NCBI GenBank assembly: GCA_014654705.1
Contig: JACVZY010000090.1
Location: 62,001-126,000, forward strand
From: Ignavibacteria bacterium
Lineage (GTDB): Bacteria > Bacteroidota > Ignavibacteria > Kapaibacteriales > UBA4661
Length of the DNA: 64,000 bases
Reading direction: 5' to 3'
This document shows, in pieces, positions 28,635 to 38,212 of the stretch. A program made the translations under genes and the position numbers. How positions within the stretch are numbered: position 1 is the stretch's first letter; each line of letters begins with the position of its first letter. The notes under the pieces are model-generated. The model was not told the origin of the DNA and ran no database searches. It worked only from the letters and a program-made list of their open reading frames with translations.

Positions 28635-29948
28635 TTACGCGGGATTGTCTGCCGACCGAAGTGCATCTTTGCGTACCGTAACCGCGTAACGGTGCGCTGC
28701 CAAGCCTTCTGCCTCCGCCATTATTTCCACTGTGCTGCCAATAGACCTAATTCCTTCGTGTGTCAGGCGCTGGAAAGTGATTTTTTTTACAAAACTATCC
28801 ACTGATACACCGCTATATGCTCGTGCATAGCCATTCGTGGGCAGCGTGTGGTTTGTGCCGGAAGCATAATCCCCCGCAGATTCAGGAGAATAATGCCCCA
28901 GAAAAATTGACCCAGCGTTTACAATACGTTCTGCAATCGTGTCTGCATCATCGGTGGCAATGATAAGGTGCTCGGCGGCATATTCGTTGGCAAAATCAAT
29001 CGCTTCGTCCATCGTTGTAAAAAGCACAGCACGGCTGTTTGCGAGCGCTTTTTCGGCAACTGCACCACGCGGCAGAAGAAGTAATTGCCGGTCAATTTCT
29101 GTCAATACCGCTTGAATACTTGCTTCTGAAGTAGTAATAAAAACAACCTGACTGTCCTGACCGTGCTCTGCTTGCGAAAGAAGGTCGGCGGCAACAAAAG
29201 CGGGGTGACAGGTGTGGTCTGCGAGCACAGCCACTTCCGACGGTCCGGCGGGCATATCAATGGCAACACCGCTTCGCTGCGCAAGCTGCTTGGCAACGGT
29301 GACGTACTGATTCCCCGGACCGAAGATTTTATCAACCTTTGGGACTGTTTCGGTGCCGTAGGTAAGCGCAGCGATTGCCTGTGCACCACCAGTTTTGATG
29401 ACGCGGCGCACACCGACGAGATTCGCCGTGTACAAAATGGCAGGATGAATTGAATTGTCTGCTTGCGGTGGCGTACACAGCACGCGCTCCGGCACACCGA
29501 CAAGCGCTGAGGGTACACCAAGCATCAAAATCGTTGAGAAAAGTGGAGCCGTGCCGCCGGGAATATACAAGCCTACGCGCTGAATGGGTACGGATTTGCG
29601 CCAGCAAAAAACGCCCGGCTGTGTTTCGATGCGCTCGGTGCGGTAGCCTGCTTCGTGAAGTTGGGCTTCATGGAAACGCTCAATATTGCCTTTTGCAAGA
29701 CGAATTGCATCCTTGAGTTCGTTGCTGACGTGCTTTTCCGCTTCGGCAAACTCCGTCTCTGTTACAAGTAATGACGGATGCTCCACACGGTCAAATTCTT
29801 TGTTGTAGTCCAAAAGCGCTGCGTCGCCACGCTTGCGGACGGCTTCCATAATAGGTGCTACGCGGCTTTCCATATCGTCAAGGGCAAGCGTGGGACGTTG
29901 GACAAGGCTCGACCATTCCGAGCGTGGTGGTTGGTGAAGAATGTGCAT
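28635..29948 (-). CDS. hisD: Histidinol dehydrogenase
   Basis: 437 residues from ATG 29948; an upstream in-frame start at 30017 overlaps the T9SS-protein gene. Catalyses the last two steps of histidine synthesis, histidinol to histidine with 2 NAD+. The zinc and catalytic residues are at the same numbers as in E. coli: Q259 and H262 (SQAEHG), E326 and H327 (AAEHL), D360 (GDYASG), H419. No other his genes are in the window. It begins 28 bases after the stop of the T9SS-sorted protein and may be co-transcribed with it. Confidence 0.97.
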   Translation of the reverse strand: MHILHQPPRSEWSSLVQRPTLALDDMESRVAPIMEAVRKRGDAALLDYNKEFDRVEHPSLLVTETEFAEAEKHVSNELKDAIRLAKGNIERFHEAQLHEAGYRTERIETQPGVFCWRKSVPIQRVGLYIPGGTAPLFSTILMLGVPSALVGVPERVLCTPPQADNSIHPAILYTANLVGVRRVIKTGGAQAIAALTYGTETVPKVDKIFGPGNQYVTVAKQLAQRSGVAIDMPAGPSEVAVLADHTCHPAFVAADLLSQAEHGQDSQVVFITTSEASIQAVLTEIDRQLLLLPRGAVAEKALANSRAVLFTTMDEAIDFANEYAAEHLIIATDDADTIAERIVNAGSIFLGHYSPESAGDYASGTNHTLPTNGYARAYSGVSVDSFVKKITFQRLTHEGIRSIGSTVEIMAEAEGLAAHRYAVTVRKDALRSADNPA

Positions 29949-29976
29949 ACGATAAATTTGTGATTGAGGGGAATTA

Positions 29977-31155
29977 TTAGTATTTGACGACCTTCTGCAC
30001 CCATCGCCCGCCCGCACCGTCGCTCATTTCCAGCAGATATACGCCGTTAGCGAGTGTGCTCACATCCAGCGTCGCGGTAAAACGCCCCGAAGCGATAGTG
30101 TGGTGCTCTTGCAACACGGCTTCGCCCAAGATGTTTCGCAACGTGAGTGTGAGTGTAGTTGCGCGGTCGAGCGTGGTTTCGAGCGTGAGGGCTGTGGTGA
30201 CGGGGTTGGGGGAGATGGTGGTGGCAGAAATAAGATTACTAACACCAATAGGATTAAAGATAGTAGTCACAGCAGATTGCCCACTGGGATTAGTGACCGA
30301 TAGCAAGTAGCCGTTTAACGGTAAGTTCGGTGGAATAATTACAGCAATACGATCAGAGGAAATACTCACAATAGCTAGTGTAGTGTTGCCAAGCCTTACT
30401 GTTGCTTGAGAAGAAAAATTTAACCCTACGATTATCACGTTTCCGCCGCTTGGAAGAAAGTAAGGCGGTGAAATTCTTGTAACTACTGGCGCTGTAAGAG
30501 TATCGAGAGCAGGAAGGATGGTAAATGGTTTTATTTTCGCACAGCCCCCTTCCCACTGCACACGTACAAAATAGGAACCCGGAACATTCAGGTATGCAGG
30601 TACTTCTGCCAGAAGGAACGTTGCATTGGTGCTGCGTGGGTCAAACCTAATTGGTACACCGTTAAATTCAACACGAGTTTTCAGAGAAAATCCAGCGCCT
30701 GCAATTCTTAGCGTAAATGCCTGCATTGTGGCATTGGTTGTAATAGGTTGCGCAATAGCAAAATCAGCAAAAACATCAATTGCCGGTCCGGGAAAACAAG
30801 CATCAAATATTCTAACCCGCATCCCAATTTTCGTCTCATCAGGATTCTCCACCAGCAAGACCGCCACATCAGCGTTGACCGTTAGTTCTCCCGGAATGAC
30901 AACCACTATCACCGAATCTCCGTCAATGCGCACGTTTGTTAGCTTGCGGGCATTGAAATAGACTGCCGCGCCACGCTGGAAACGTTTGCCGTTTATCGTC
31001 AGCACAGTAGAATCTGCGCCCGTGAGTAGGCTTTGCGGGAAAATGCTCGTGATGTAAGGGCGTAAGACTGTTGCCGTCGTCATACTCTGCGCGTGAAGAC
31101 TAACGAAGGAAGCGCACGAAAATAGCGCACAAAAGAGAAGTCGTGTGAATCGCAT
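29977..31155 (-). CDS. Secreted IPT/TIG-domain protein with T9SS type A sorting domain
   Basis: 392 residues, ATG 31155. Signal peptide 1-22 (cleavage before QSMTT). Three IPT/TIG-like Ig domains follow: ITSIFPQSLLTGADSTVLTI (about 35-115), a middle one, and RISPPYFLPSGGNVIIVGLN (about 220-300). The last about 80 residues are a T9SS C-terminal domain: ISPNPVTTALTLE, LRNILGEAVLQ, and LANGVYLLEMSDG, ending WVQKVVKY. It should cross the outer membrane by T9SS and be released or anchored at the surface; its function is unknown. This is the clearest T9SS cargo in the window. Confidence 0.9.
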   Translation of the reverse strand: MRFTRLLFCALFSCASFVSLHAQSMTTATVLRPYITSIFPQSLLTGADSTVLTINGKRFQRGAAVYFNARKLTNVRIDGDSVIVVVIPGELTVNADVAVLLVENPDETKIGMRVRIFDACFPGPAIDVFADFAIAQPITTNATMQAFTLRIAGAGFSLKTRVEFNGVPIRFDPRSTNATFLLAEVPAYLNVPGSYFVRVQWEGGCAKIKPFTILPALDTLTAPVVTRISPPYFLPSGGNVIIVGLNFSSQATVRLGNTTLAIVSISSDRIAVIIPPNLPLNGYLLSVTNPSGQSAVTTIFNPIGVSNLISATTISPNPVTTALTLETTLDRATTLTLTLRNILGEAVLQEHHTIASGRFTATLDVSTLANGVYLLEMSDGAGGRWVQKVVKY

Positions 31156-31332
31156 AGTTACTTGTGGTTGAGGGATTGCACAGAATCGTCATTGCGCATT
31201 GATCTGGGTTTCTTTTACCGAAAGCACAATCTTGCATTTATCTCTTATTGCTCGAAATGCGAGACTGCGTACCTTTGGCAGCGGACACAAAGATATTGAA
31301 AATGACGGGATTCGACAAGTTCCCTAACCGAA

Positions 31333-32031
31333 TTATTTCCCCGCTTTCGGTTGTAATTTTGCCCCGTCACCCCCGCGCAAGAGAGAGAGTTCCTTCTTCA
31401 ATGAGTCCACATCGCGCCGAAGCGTTTGAACGGCTTCTTTGCTGATACTTGCCAGAAGTTCGCTTTGTGTGGTGAGTTCTTTGCGCTTGAACTCAAGATC
31501 GCTTTTGAGAGCGATGATATATTCATTTTTGATAGCGAGGTCTTTTTGCGTGGCAGTGAGTTCCATGCGGAGACCATCAGCATCATAGGTGCGGTCTTGT
31601 ACATCCTTGTTCAGTGCGGCAATGGAAGCCTTTTGTGCTGCGATGATGCTATCGCGCTGCTGAATCTCCGTGCGTCGTAGGGCAAGCGTGGCAGTGAGTG
31701 TGTTCGCCGTGTTCGTGAGTGTGGCAAAATCAACTTTGCGAGCGGCGAGGTCTGCTATCAGCGAATCAATTTGTTTTTCACGGTCAGTAAGGGTTGCTTT
31801 GAGGCGCTTGAGCGTGCGGTCTTGTTCGGCATTTTCTTTCTTGAAATTGTCAAGGTCTTTTGCTGATTTGTTGACCAAATCGGTCATTCGATTGAGTTGG
31901 CTTTGGCAATCCTGCGCCCGAAGGCGGACGAAAGAACCAACAAGCAGAAGCAATAGTGCCAGAGCAGTTGTTCTGCTTGGCAAAGCGTTCCACATCCGGC
32001 TGTTGAACAAGATTGTGAATGATCGTTGCAT
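31333..32031 (-). CDS. Exported coiled-coil protein
   Basis: About 232 residues from ATG 32031; in-frame ATGs at 32043 and 31995 are alternatives, the last giving a compact signal peptide (MWNALPSRTTALALLLLLVG). After cleavage near LRAQD, nearly the whole protein (about 45-220) is a heptad-rich, Lys/Asp/Leu-rich coiled coil, and the end is basic. It is probably periplasmic. It lies 178 bases upstream of, and in the same direction as, the T9SS-sorted gene, and diverges from the amylase. The family is not recognised. Confidence 0.7.
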   Translation of the reverse strand: MQRSFTILFNSRMWNALPSRTTALALLLLLVGSFVRLRAQDCQSQLNRMTDLVNKSAKDLDNFKKENAEQDRTLKRLKATLTDREKQIDSLIADLAARKVDFATLTNTANTLTATLALRRTEIQQRDSIIAAQKASIAALNKDVQDRTYDADGLRMELTATQKDLAIKNEYIIALKSDLEFKRKELTTQSELLASISKEAVQTLRRDVDSLKKELSLLRGGDGAKLQPKAGK

Positions 32032-32213
32032 GATGGTAAACATTATGATAACAGTAATAAAATTTGAGACAAATACCAAGGTTTTGGGTCTTTGTACATG
32101 AACTGTGCAAAAATCGTACCTAAAGCAGAAAAAAAATCGTATTATTGAGACCACACTTTTGAAGTTCATGCAGACATTTCTTGTTTGCACGAGCGCAAAC
32201 TTCTTGTTTCATC

Positions 32214-34157
32214 ATGTTTTTCGTCTGTGCTATGCCCTTGCCCATTGCTATTGTCCGCCGTCTCGCCGTTGTCGGCGTACCCATCGTCTGTTTTTTTCTG
32301 ATGTTCTCTGCTCATGTTGTTGCGCAAACCGCATCAAATCTTCTCCCGCTTGAGCGCATTGACCCACCGTTTTGGTGGGTGGGCATGAAAAATTCCTCTC
32401 TAGAATTGCTACTCTATGGCAAAGATATTAGCAAAGCAAGCGTTACAATGAAGTACGACGGCGTAAAAATTCTCAGACGTGAGACAACAGCAAATCCGAA
32501 CTATCTTTTCCTCACCTTGGAAATTAGCCCCAAGGCGAAGCCGGGAAATTTTATACTTACCTTGCGCAATGGTGCATCGGTGATTGTGCGTAGCTATACG
32601 CTCCTTGCACGGCAAAAAGGGCTAAAGGAAGCTCAAGGATTCAGCAGTGCCGATGCGGTCTATATGCTCATGCCCGACCGCTTTTCTAATGGCGACCCGA
32701 CGAATGATGTTGTGGAAGGCTTCCCCGACAAAATGCACCGCGATTCGCTTAACTACCGTCATGGCGGTGATTTGCAAGGGATTATCAATCATTTGGACTA
32801 TATCAGTGACCTCGGTATGACTGCTCTTTGGTGTACGCCGCTCGCGGAGAACAATATGAGCAAATACTCCTATCACGGCTATGCATTTACCGACTTTTAT
32901 GCCGTCGATAGGCGCTTCGGAACGAATGACGATTATCGTCGTCTTGTGGATTCATGCCACAAGCACGGTTTGAAAGTGATTCAAGACGTTGTGCTGAACC
33001 ATATGGGCGACAATAATTATCTTGCCAAAGACCCGCCTTCAAGTGCATGGATAAACGACCTTGCCGCCTCCAAAGCCAGTACTAATTGGAAAAAAGATTT
33101 CCAGCGCCCGAACTACCGCTCCTCTACTCACTCCGATCCATATGCCTCAGACTACGACAAGCGTGGCTTGACCGAGCGTTGGTTCGACTGGATGATGCCG
33201 GATATGAATGGCAACGAACAACACCTCGCAACATATCTTATCCAAAACAGTTTGTGGTGGATTGAATTTGCTGGCTTGGATGGCTTGCGAGTAGATACGT
33301 ACCCCTATCCGGCAAAAGAATTTACCGCCAAATGGACGAAAGCGGTGTTGGACGAGTACCCGCGCTTGGGTATGGTGGGCGAGGTGTGGATTACCGAAAG
33401 CGTGGGAATGTCGGCGTATTGGCAGGCTGGAGCACGCAACGCCGATGGATTCAACGCGCATTTGCCTTCCATTACCGATTTCCCCGTGAATGGTGCGCTT
33501 GGCGCTATTTTCAATGAAAAAGAGGAGTGGATGGGTGGTATGGTGAAGCTCTACAATGTGCTGGCACAAGATTTTCTCTATCCCGATGCCTCTAAAAACC
33601 TCGTTTTTCTGGATAATCACGACCTTTCGCGGTATCTGTCTATTGTCAACGAAGATGTACGCAAGCTCAAAATGGCACTTTCTGTGTTGCTGACCATGCG
33701 AGGGACACCGCAAATTTACTACGGCACAGAAATTGGCATGACGGGCTACAAAGACCCTGACCCGCTTGTACGCAAAGATTTTCCGGGCGGCTGGAAGGAA
33801 GACACCGTGAGCGCATTCACGGCGGCGGGGCGAGCACCAAAGCAAAATGAGATTTTTACTCACGTAAAGACCCTTGCTACATGGCGCAAAAACAAGCCTG
33901 TCGTCCAATCCGGCAAACTCATGCAGTTTGTACCTTCTGAAGGGATTTATGTCTATTTTCGCTATAATGCAAACGAGTCCGTGATGGTGGTGGTGAACAA
34001 CAACGAATCCGAAAGTGTTGTCAAGACCAGCCGCTATGCCGAGCGCATGAATGGCTTTACAAAGGCACGTAATGTCCTGACAGGCGAAATGCTCTCTTCC
34101 GTCGAAAAGCTCACCCTTCCCGCAAAAACAGCCCTTGTGCTGGAGTTGCAGAAGTAA
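32214..34157 (+). CDS. Secreted GH13 alpha-amylase/neopullulanase (SusA-like)
   Basis: About 647 residues from ATG 32214; ATG 32232 is an alternative. A signal peptide ends near VVAQ. An N-terminal Ig-like domain (about 45-130) like that of cyclomaltodextrinases precedes the GH13 barrel. The conserved regions are DVVLNH, GLRVDTYP with nucleophile D361, GEVW with acid/base E390, and FLDNHD with D470, numbered from 32214. By family it cuts alpha-1,4 glucans in the periplasm, releasing maltose or panose. It most resembles Bacteroides SusA, but no SusC/SusD genes lie here. A conserved C-terminal beta-domain ends the protein. Confidence 0.93.
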   Translation: MFFVCAMPLPIAIVRRLAVVGVPIVCFFLMFSAHVVAQTASNLLPLERIDPPFWWVGMKNSSLELLLYGKDISKASVTMKYDGVKILRRETTANPNYLFLTLEISPKAKPGNFILTLRNGASVIVRSYTLLARQKGLKEAQGFSSADAVYMLMPDRFSNGDPTNDVVEGFPDKMHRDSLNYRHGGDLQGIINHLDYISDLGMTALWCTPLAENNMSKYSYHGYAFTDFYAVDRRFGTNDDYRRLVDSCHKHGLKVIQDVVLNHMGDNNYLAKDPPSSAWINDLAASKASTNWKKDFQRPNYRSSTHSDPYASDYDKRGLTERWFDWMMPDMNGNEQHLATYLIQNSLWWIEFAGLDGLRVDTYPYPAKEFTAKWTKAVLDEYPRLGMVGEVWITESVGMSAYWQAGARNADGFNAHLPSITDFPVNGALGAIFNEKEEWMGGMVKLYNVLAQDFLYPDASKNLVFLDNHDLSRYLSIVNEDVRKLKMALSVLLTMRGTPQIYYGTEIGMTGYKDPDPLVRKDFPGGWKEDTVSAFTAAGRAPKQNEIFTHVKTLATWRKNKPVVQSGKLMQFVPSEGIYVYFRYNANESVMVVVNNNESESVVKTSRYAERMNGFTKARNVLTGEMLSSVEKLTLPAKTALVLELQK

Positions 34158-34200
34158 TTGTAACTGTATTTTTTATCATTGTCTTAACGCACACCGCTCA

Positions 34201-36426
34201 ATGCAGCACTTGTACCGTCTTTGTTTCATCTTTTGCATAATTCTCTGCACAGCTCTTTTTGCCTCGCCCGCGAGCGTATCGGCACAGTCACTCATGCAAG
34301 CATTAGAGCGGGTGAATTGGGCAAAAAGCAATAAGGGTCTGCCCGATACGAACACGATTGTTCGCACCTTTGCCGTGAGTGGCAAGAATCTTTACGTCGG
34401 GGTTTTTGGTGCCGGTGTGTTTCGCTCAACAGATAATGGCGCAACGTGGAAAGCCTCAAACAAAGGACTCAAAAACTTTGATATTTGGTCACTCACTGTC
34501 CGAGGTTCAATTCTCTATGCCGCGACGACGAAGGGCTTGTTTGTTTCCCTTGACAACGCTCAATCATGGCGTAAAACAGACGTTGTGGCAGATATTCACT
34601 CCATCGCGTTTCTGGATAAAACCATTGTGCTGGGGTCGCTTGACAGCATTCTGATTTCGGGTAATAATCAAACGACGTGGCAGGCATCGTATCGGAACAA
34701 CAAAAATTGGTTTGTGAAAGCATTAGTGGCAAACGGAGGTTCGATTTTTGCCGGAACGCCGGGCGGGATATTACGTTCGGTAGATGCAGGCGCTACATGG
34801 CAGTCTGCGAATGGTGGTTTCCGTTATCCGCTTGATGTGTGGGCGCTTGTTGCCAATAACGGCATTCTTTTCGCTGCCACTGCTGATGGCATTTATCAAT
34901 CTACCAATAACGGCGACCTCTGGACAGCAACCGCAAACCGCGAAAACACTCGCTCGCTCATAGCCGTGAATGGTACGTTATATGCGGGTGCTATCGGCGC
35001 TGTTCTGCGCTCGACCGACAATGGTGCATCATGGCGGGTTTCTCACGAAGGCTTGCCAAACTTGAATGTATGGACTTTGGCTGTACTGGGTAAATCAGTT
35101 TTTGCCGGAACGACCGATGGTGTCTATGAGGCAGAAGAAGCGCTTGCCTTCGGAGGGCGCAAGGTTACCGTCGGAAGCGACCGCGTTATTGTCGAGCCGT
35201 TGCTCCGTGCGACTGCCATCACGCCCACGCCGGATGACGATGCCGTAGAAGAGCCGCTCACAAAAATTACAATTGAAGAATTTCCCAGCGATAAAATTCA
35301 CTCGCTGCTGAACTATATCTTTTTTGATGAAAATTCCGCGTATGTTCCCCTTCGCTACAAGCAATTAAGCAGCAATAAAGATACCAAAGATTTTGTACCG
35401 GAGCGCTTGGTGAACCGAGAAACGCTGGAAGTGTATTATGATGTATTGAACGTGATTGGCTACCGTATGCAGCAAAGTACCAAAGGCACTATCACGATAA
35501 CGGGCTGCAATGCGCAGACCGGCTTTGAAGCACAGAATAGCGAGATTGCTTTTCGTCGTGCTCAGGCTGTACAGCAGTATCTATCTGCTGTTTGGCATAT
35601 TCCCGCCACGCGGATATTGGTGGAAGCACGTGATTTACCGGAAAAGCCCTCCAAGCAAGGGGATGCGAATGGCGACCAAGAAAACCGACGCGTAGAACTC
35701 TATGCTTCGTGGGATATTATGAAACCTGTGGTGCTGACCGATACACTCCGCGATGCCGCACCCGCCGTTGTCCGCCTTCGTCCGCAAATTCTTGATACGA
35801 CAGGAGTGCTGCGCTGGCGAGTCTTCATAGAGCAATCGGGAAAAGTGCTCAAGCGCTGGGCAGGTACGGGAAATTCATCTCTGCCGCACTATTTAGACTG
35901 GTACATCAGCAAAAAGCAAAGTGTTGTGCCGCTTGATACAAGCGTCGTTATCTGCCAGTTAGAAGTGGTGTACAAATACCAGTCGAAGCCAGTTTCTTCG
36001 CGCTTGCTCACGATTCCGATTGAGCGGGTCTCTATTGCCGAAAAGCGTTCAAAAAAAGCAAACGACTTTGCGAAAAATCGTTACAACCTTATTCTTTTCG
36101 ATGTCGGCTCAGACAGGCTGTCGGGGGTGAACGAGCGGATTGTTTCGTCTATTCGGAACACGACGCTTTTTTCGACCACGTCCTCAGTGCGCATTCTGGG
36201 TTATACCGATGCTGTTGGTGCTGAGGATGTGAATTCATTGCTCTCGCAGCGCCGTGCTGAATCTGCCGCACAGACTCTCGCTGTTACGCCTCAAATGGTG
36301 CGAGAACTCATCATCAAAGGACGCGGAGAGGCGCTACCACTGTTGTATGAAAATGAAACTCCGGAAGGGCGCTTTTACTGCCGTGCGGTGGTAATTGAAA
36401 TTGATACTCCTGTCAAATATGATTAA
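34201..36426 (+). CDS. BNR/Ycf48-type propeller protein with duplicated OmpA-like domains
   Basis: 741 residues from ATG 34201; an upstream frame overlaps the amylase gene. Signal peptide 1-29. Residues about 50-310 carry six or seven blades of a sialidase/Ycf48-type propeller: FRSTDNGATW, LRSVDAGATW, LRSTDNGASW. Then a first OmpA-like domain (about 365-520: LLNYIFFDENSAYVPLRY, later RILVEARDLP), an Ig-like linker (about 530-640), and a second OmpA-like domain (about 645-741: LILFDVGSDRLS, VRILGYTDAVGAEDVN, IKGRGEA). OmpA domains bind peptidoglycan. This tail also occurs in the genes at 42385, 43556 and 52018. It is followed by an outer-membrane barrel gene. Confidence 0.85.
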   Translation: MQHLYRLCFIFCIILCTALFASPASVSAQSLMQALERVNWAKSNKGLPDTNTIVRTFAVSGKNLYVGVFGAGVFRSTDNGATWKASNKGLKNFDIWSLTVRGSILYAATTKGLFVSLDNAQSWRKTDVVADIHSIAFLDKTIVLGSLDSILISGNNQTTWQASYRNNKNWFVKALVANGGSIFAGTPGGILRSVDAGATWQSANGGFRYPLDVWALVANNGILFAATADGIYQSTNNGDLWTATANRENTRSLIAVNGTLYAGAIGAVLRSTDNGASWRVSHEGLPNLNVWTLAVLGKSVFAGTTDGVYEAEEALAFGGRKVTVGSDRVIVEPLLRATAITPTPDDDAVEEPLTKITIEEFPSDKIHSLLNYIFFDENSAYVPLRYKQLSSNKDTKDFVPERLVNRETLEVYYDVLNVIGYRMQQSTKGTITITGCNAQTGFEAQNSEIAFRRAQAVQQYLSAVWHIPATRILVEARDLPEKPSKQGDANGDQENRRVELYASWDIMKPVVLTDTLRDAAPAVVRLRPQILDTTGVLRWRVFIEQSGKVLKRWAGTGNSSLPHYLDWYISKKQSVVPLDTSVVICQLEVVYKYQSKPVSSRLLTIPIERVSIAEKRSKKANDFAKNRYNLILFDVGSDRLSGVNERIVSSIRNTTLFSTTSSVRILGYTDAVGAEDVNSLLSQRRAESAAQTLAVTPQMVRELIIKGRGEALPLLYENETPEGRFYCRAVVIEIDTPVKYD

Positions 36427-36457
36427 CTAAAACCTTTACCGTTCGTTGCTATTTCCT

Positions 36458-37696
36458 ATGGTCTCTTTGCTTGTTCTTTGCCGCCTGTTGACTTTTCTCG
36501 GCTTCTGCCTTACCGCAATACAACTTATGGCGCAAACCGATACCACGCTTGTGGATTCGCGTGGCGATACGCTCCTGCTCCGCAAAACAGCGTCTGCGTG
36601 GAATGTTGGCATCGCGGGGGGTGCGGCAATCGGCATAAACACAGGCGCACTTTCGCTTATTGCGGACATCAATAAAGAAACCGTCCGTGCCGGATTCACG
36701 GGGCAGAACCTTGGCGATGCCCGTGCATGGATGCTTGGTGCAGAACTGGCGTGGTTGCCGGAACAAGGTGGTATGCGCTATGGTGGACGCATTGGTTTTG
36801 TGCAGCAAGCGGGTTTCTTTTCTCACACTACTTCCGGCGGCGATAGTCTCCTCCAAAGTACCGCTGATGCAAGAATAATCGCTACCGAGTTTTTTGCGGA
36901 AACCGCACTTTCGGCTTTACCGAGATGTGCTATTTTCGGCGGTGTGGGCGCACTATGGTCGCTTGAGGCAAAGGCAAAAACGACGTACTCTCGTGCGCCG
37001 CGCTTTGACATCGTTGTGTCTGCCTATCCTGAAGTCGTACCGCTCCAAACACCCGCAATTAGCCTCAACGCAGGCATCAGATACTCATTGCACGAGCGAG
37101 ACCTTGGGAGCGCAAAAATCTATACCACGCCTTTTGTAGAAGGCGTGTGGCAGCCTCTTCTTTCGGGAGCAAATGCCTCCTCGTGGGGCGCAGTCATGCT
37201 GCGCGTAGGCTTGTCGGTGCGTATGGAGCCAATTCGCATAGATACGCTGTCGGCACAGCCACGTATTCGGTGGCTGCCGATTGCGCAGCTTCCCGAAACG
37301 CCCCTTGCAAGCATTATCAGCGAGGAGCAAGCTGTGACGGGGCGTATTGCCACCGCACGTGAGAACAACGATGCTGTTTTGGAAGAGCGAGTTGTGGTGT
37401 ATCGTCCCAATGATAAAGAATTGCTCCATGGTGTTCCTGCAGGAGCGCTGGAGATTTTACGCGCTGCTGTGCCGCTTTTACGTTCACGAGCGCGTTGCCG
37501 CTTGGTCTTGACGATTCCGACATCTTCCGGCAATGCAAGTTCGGCACAGGCGGAGACCGCTCTTCGCTTACTGGTGGATTATTTGTTGCGGCGGGGCGTG
37601 GAGGAGGCAAGTATTGAAGCGGGTATTGGAGAAAGTCGCTTTTTGAGCGGAGAGGCACTTCAGTTGCGGATTCGTGTTGCGCGGGATGTACGGTAG
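36458..37696 (+). CDS. Outer-membrane beta-barrel protein with degenerate OmpA-like tail
   Basis: 412 residues from ATG 36458; a TTG at 36446 would add four. Signal peptide about 1-25 (cleavage near LMAQ). Residues about 40-250 have alternating hydrophobic strands, aromatic girdles and Gly-rich hairpins typical of a PorT/OmpX-like barrel (WNVGIAGGAAIGINTGALS; MRYGGRIGFVQQAGFF). The C-terminal 110 residues (VVVYRPNDKELLH onwards, with SSAQAETALRLLVDYLLRRGVEEASIEAG) follow the OmpA secondary-structure pattern but lack a clear NxxLxxxR motif. It is 31 bases after the propeller-OmpA gene, so they are probably one transcript and perhaps one complex. Confidence 0.75.
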   Translation: MVSLLVLCRLLTFLGFCLTAIQLMAQTDTTLVDSRGDTLLLRKTASAWNVGIAGGAAIGINTGALSLIADINKETVRAGFTGQNLGDARAWMLGAELAWLPEQGGMRYGGRIGFVQQAGFFSHTTSGGDSLLQSTADARIIATEFFAETALSALPRCAIFGGVGALWSLEAKAKTTYSRAPRFDIVVSAYPEVVPLQTPAISLNAGIRYSLHERDLGSAKIYTTPFVEGVWQPLLSGANASSWGAVMLRVGLSVRMEPIRIDTLSAQPRIRWLPIAQLPETPLASIISEEQAVTGRIATARENNDAVLEERVVVYRPNDKELLHGVPAGALEILRAAVPLLRSRARCRLVLTIPTSSGNASSAQAETALRLLVDYLLRRGVEEASIEAGIGESRFLSGEALQLRIRVARDVR

Positions 37697-37740
37697 GAGC
37701 TATCTTTATCGCCAAAGCAGCATTGTTATTGTGCTTGCTC

Positions 37741-38126
37741 TCAACCCAGCCAGATAAGCAAAGCAATCGCTAAAAGTATAATCCATCCGAGATGTTTGCC
37801 CTTCGTTCCAATGAGGACAAGAAATGAACTACTCAAAAAAGCAATCGTGGCTGCATTCTTTACAAGCACCTGAAGAGTATCTTCCTGTATTGGTGAGGCA
37901 AGACCAAACCAAACAAGATACTTCCAAAAGCCCATGCCAGCACTGTTGCCAAATGCCATGTAGCCCAAAGAATTCCAATATGCTGCTTTTTCAGAGGCGG
38001 TACGCTAATTATCCGTACCACTTCTTTACGACGTAGGTAGCGGAATATCAAGAGTTCGCCGAATACGGAATGCGCAGTACCAAGAATAACGGTCAGAAAT
38101 CCCACTACAAGCATAGAAAGATTCAT
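37741..38126 (-). pseudogene. Small polytopic membrane protein gene, broken by a frameshift
   Basis: Two overlapping minus-strand frames together make one sensible protein. The first (from ATG 38126) encodes MNLSMLVVGFLTVILGTA, then FGELLIFRYLRRKEVVRIIS and WATWHLATVLAWAFGSILFG. It then runs off into LVLPHQYRK and stops near 37860. The second frame continues with GLASPIQEDTLQVLVKNAAT and LGWIILLAIALLIWLG, ending at 37741. A one-base change between about 37900 and 37925 joins them into a 4-TM protein of about 128 residues. It may be a real disruption or an assembly error. A programmed shift is less likely, because there is no slippery heptamer. The family is unknown. Confidence 0.6.
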
Positions 38127-38170
38127 CAGTATTTTCTCAAAGGCGTTTTGAAGGTCATTTGAAAATAAAA

Positions 38171-38198
38171 AAAGCCACTTCAAAATTGAAGCGGCTTT
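38171..38198 (-). terminator. Terminator of tRNA-Glu
   Basis: AAAGCCACTTCAA (38171-38183) pairs with TTGAAGCGGCTTT (38186-38198) with one mismatch. On the minus strand it runs into TTTTTTTATTTTC. Confidence 0.85.
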
Positions 38199-38212
38199 GC
38201 GGTATATTGTTG

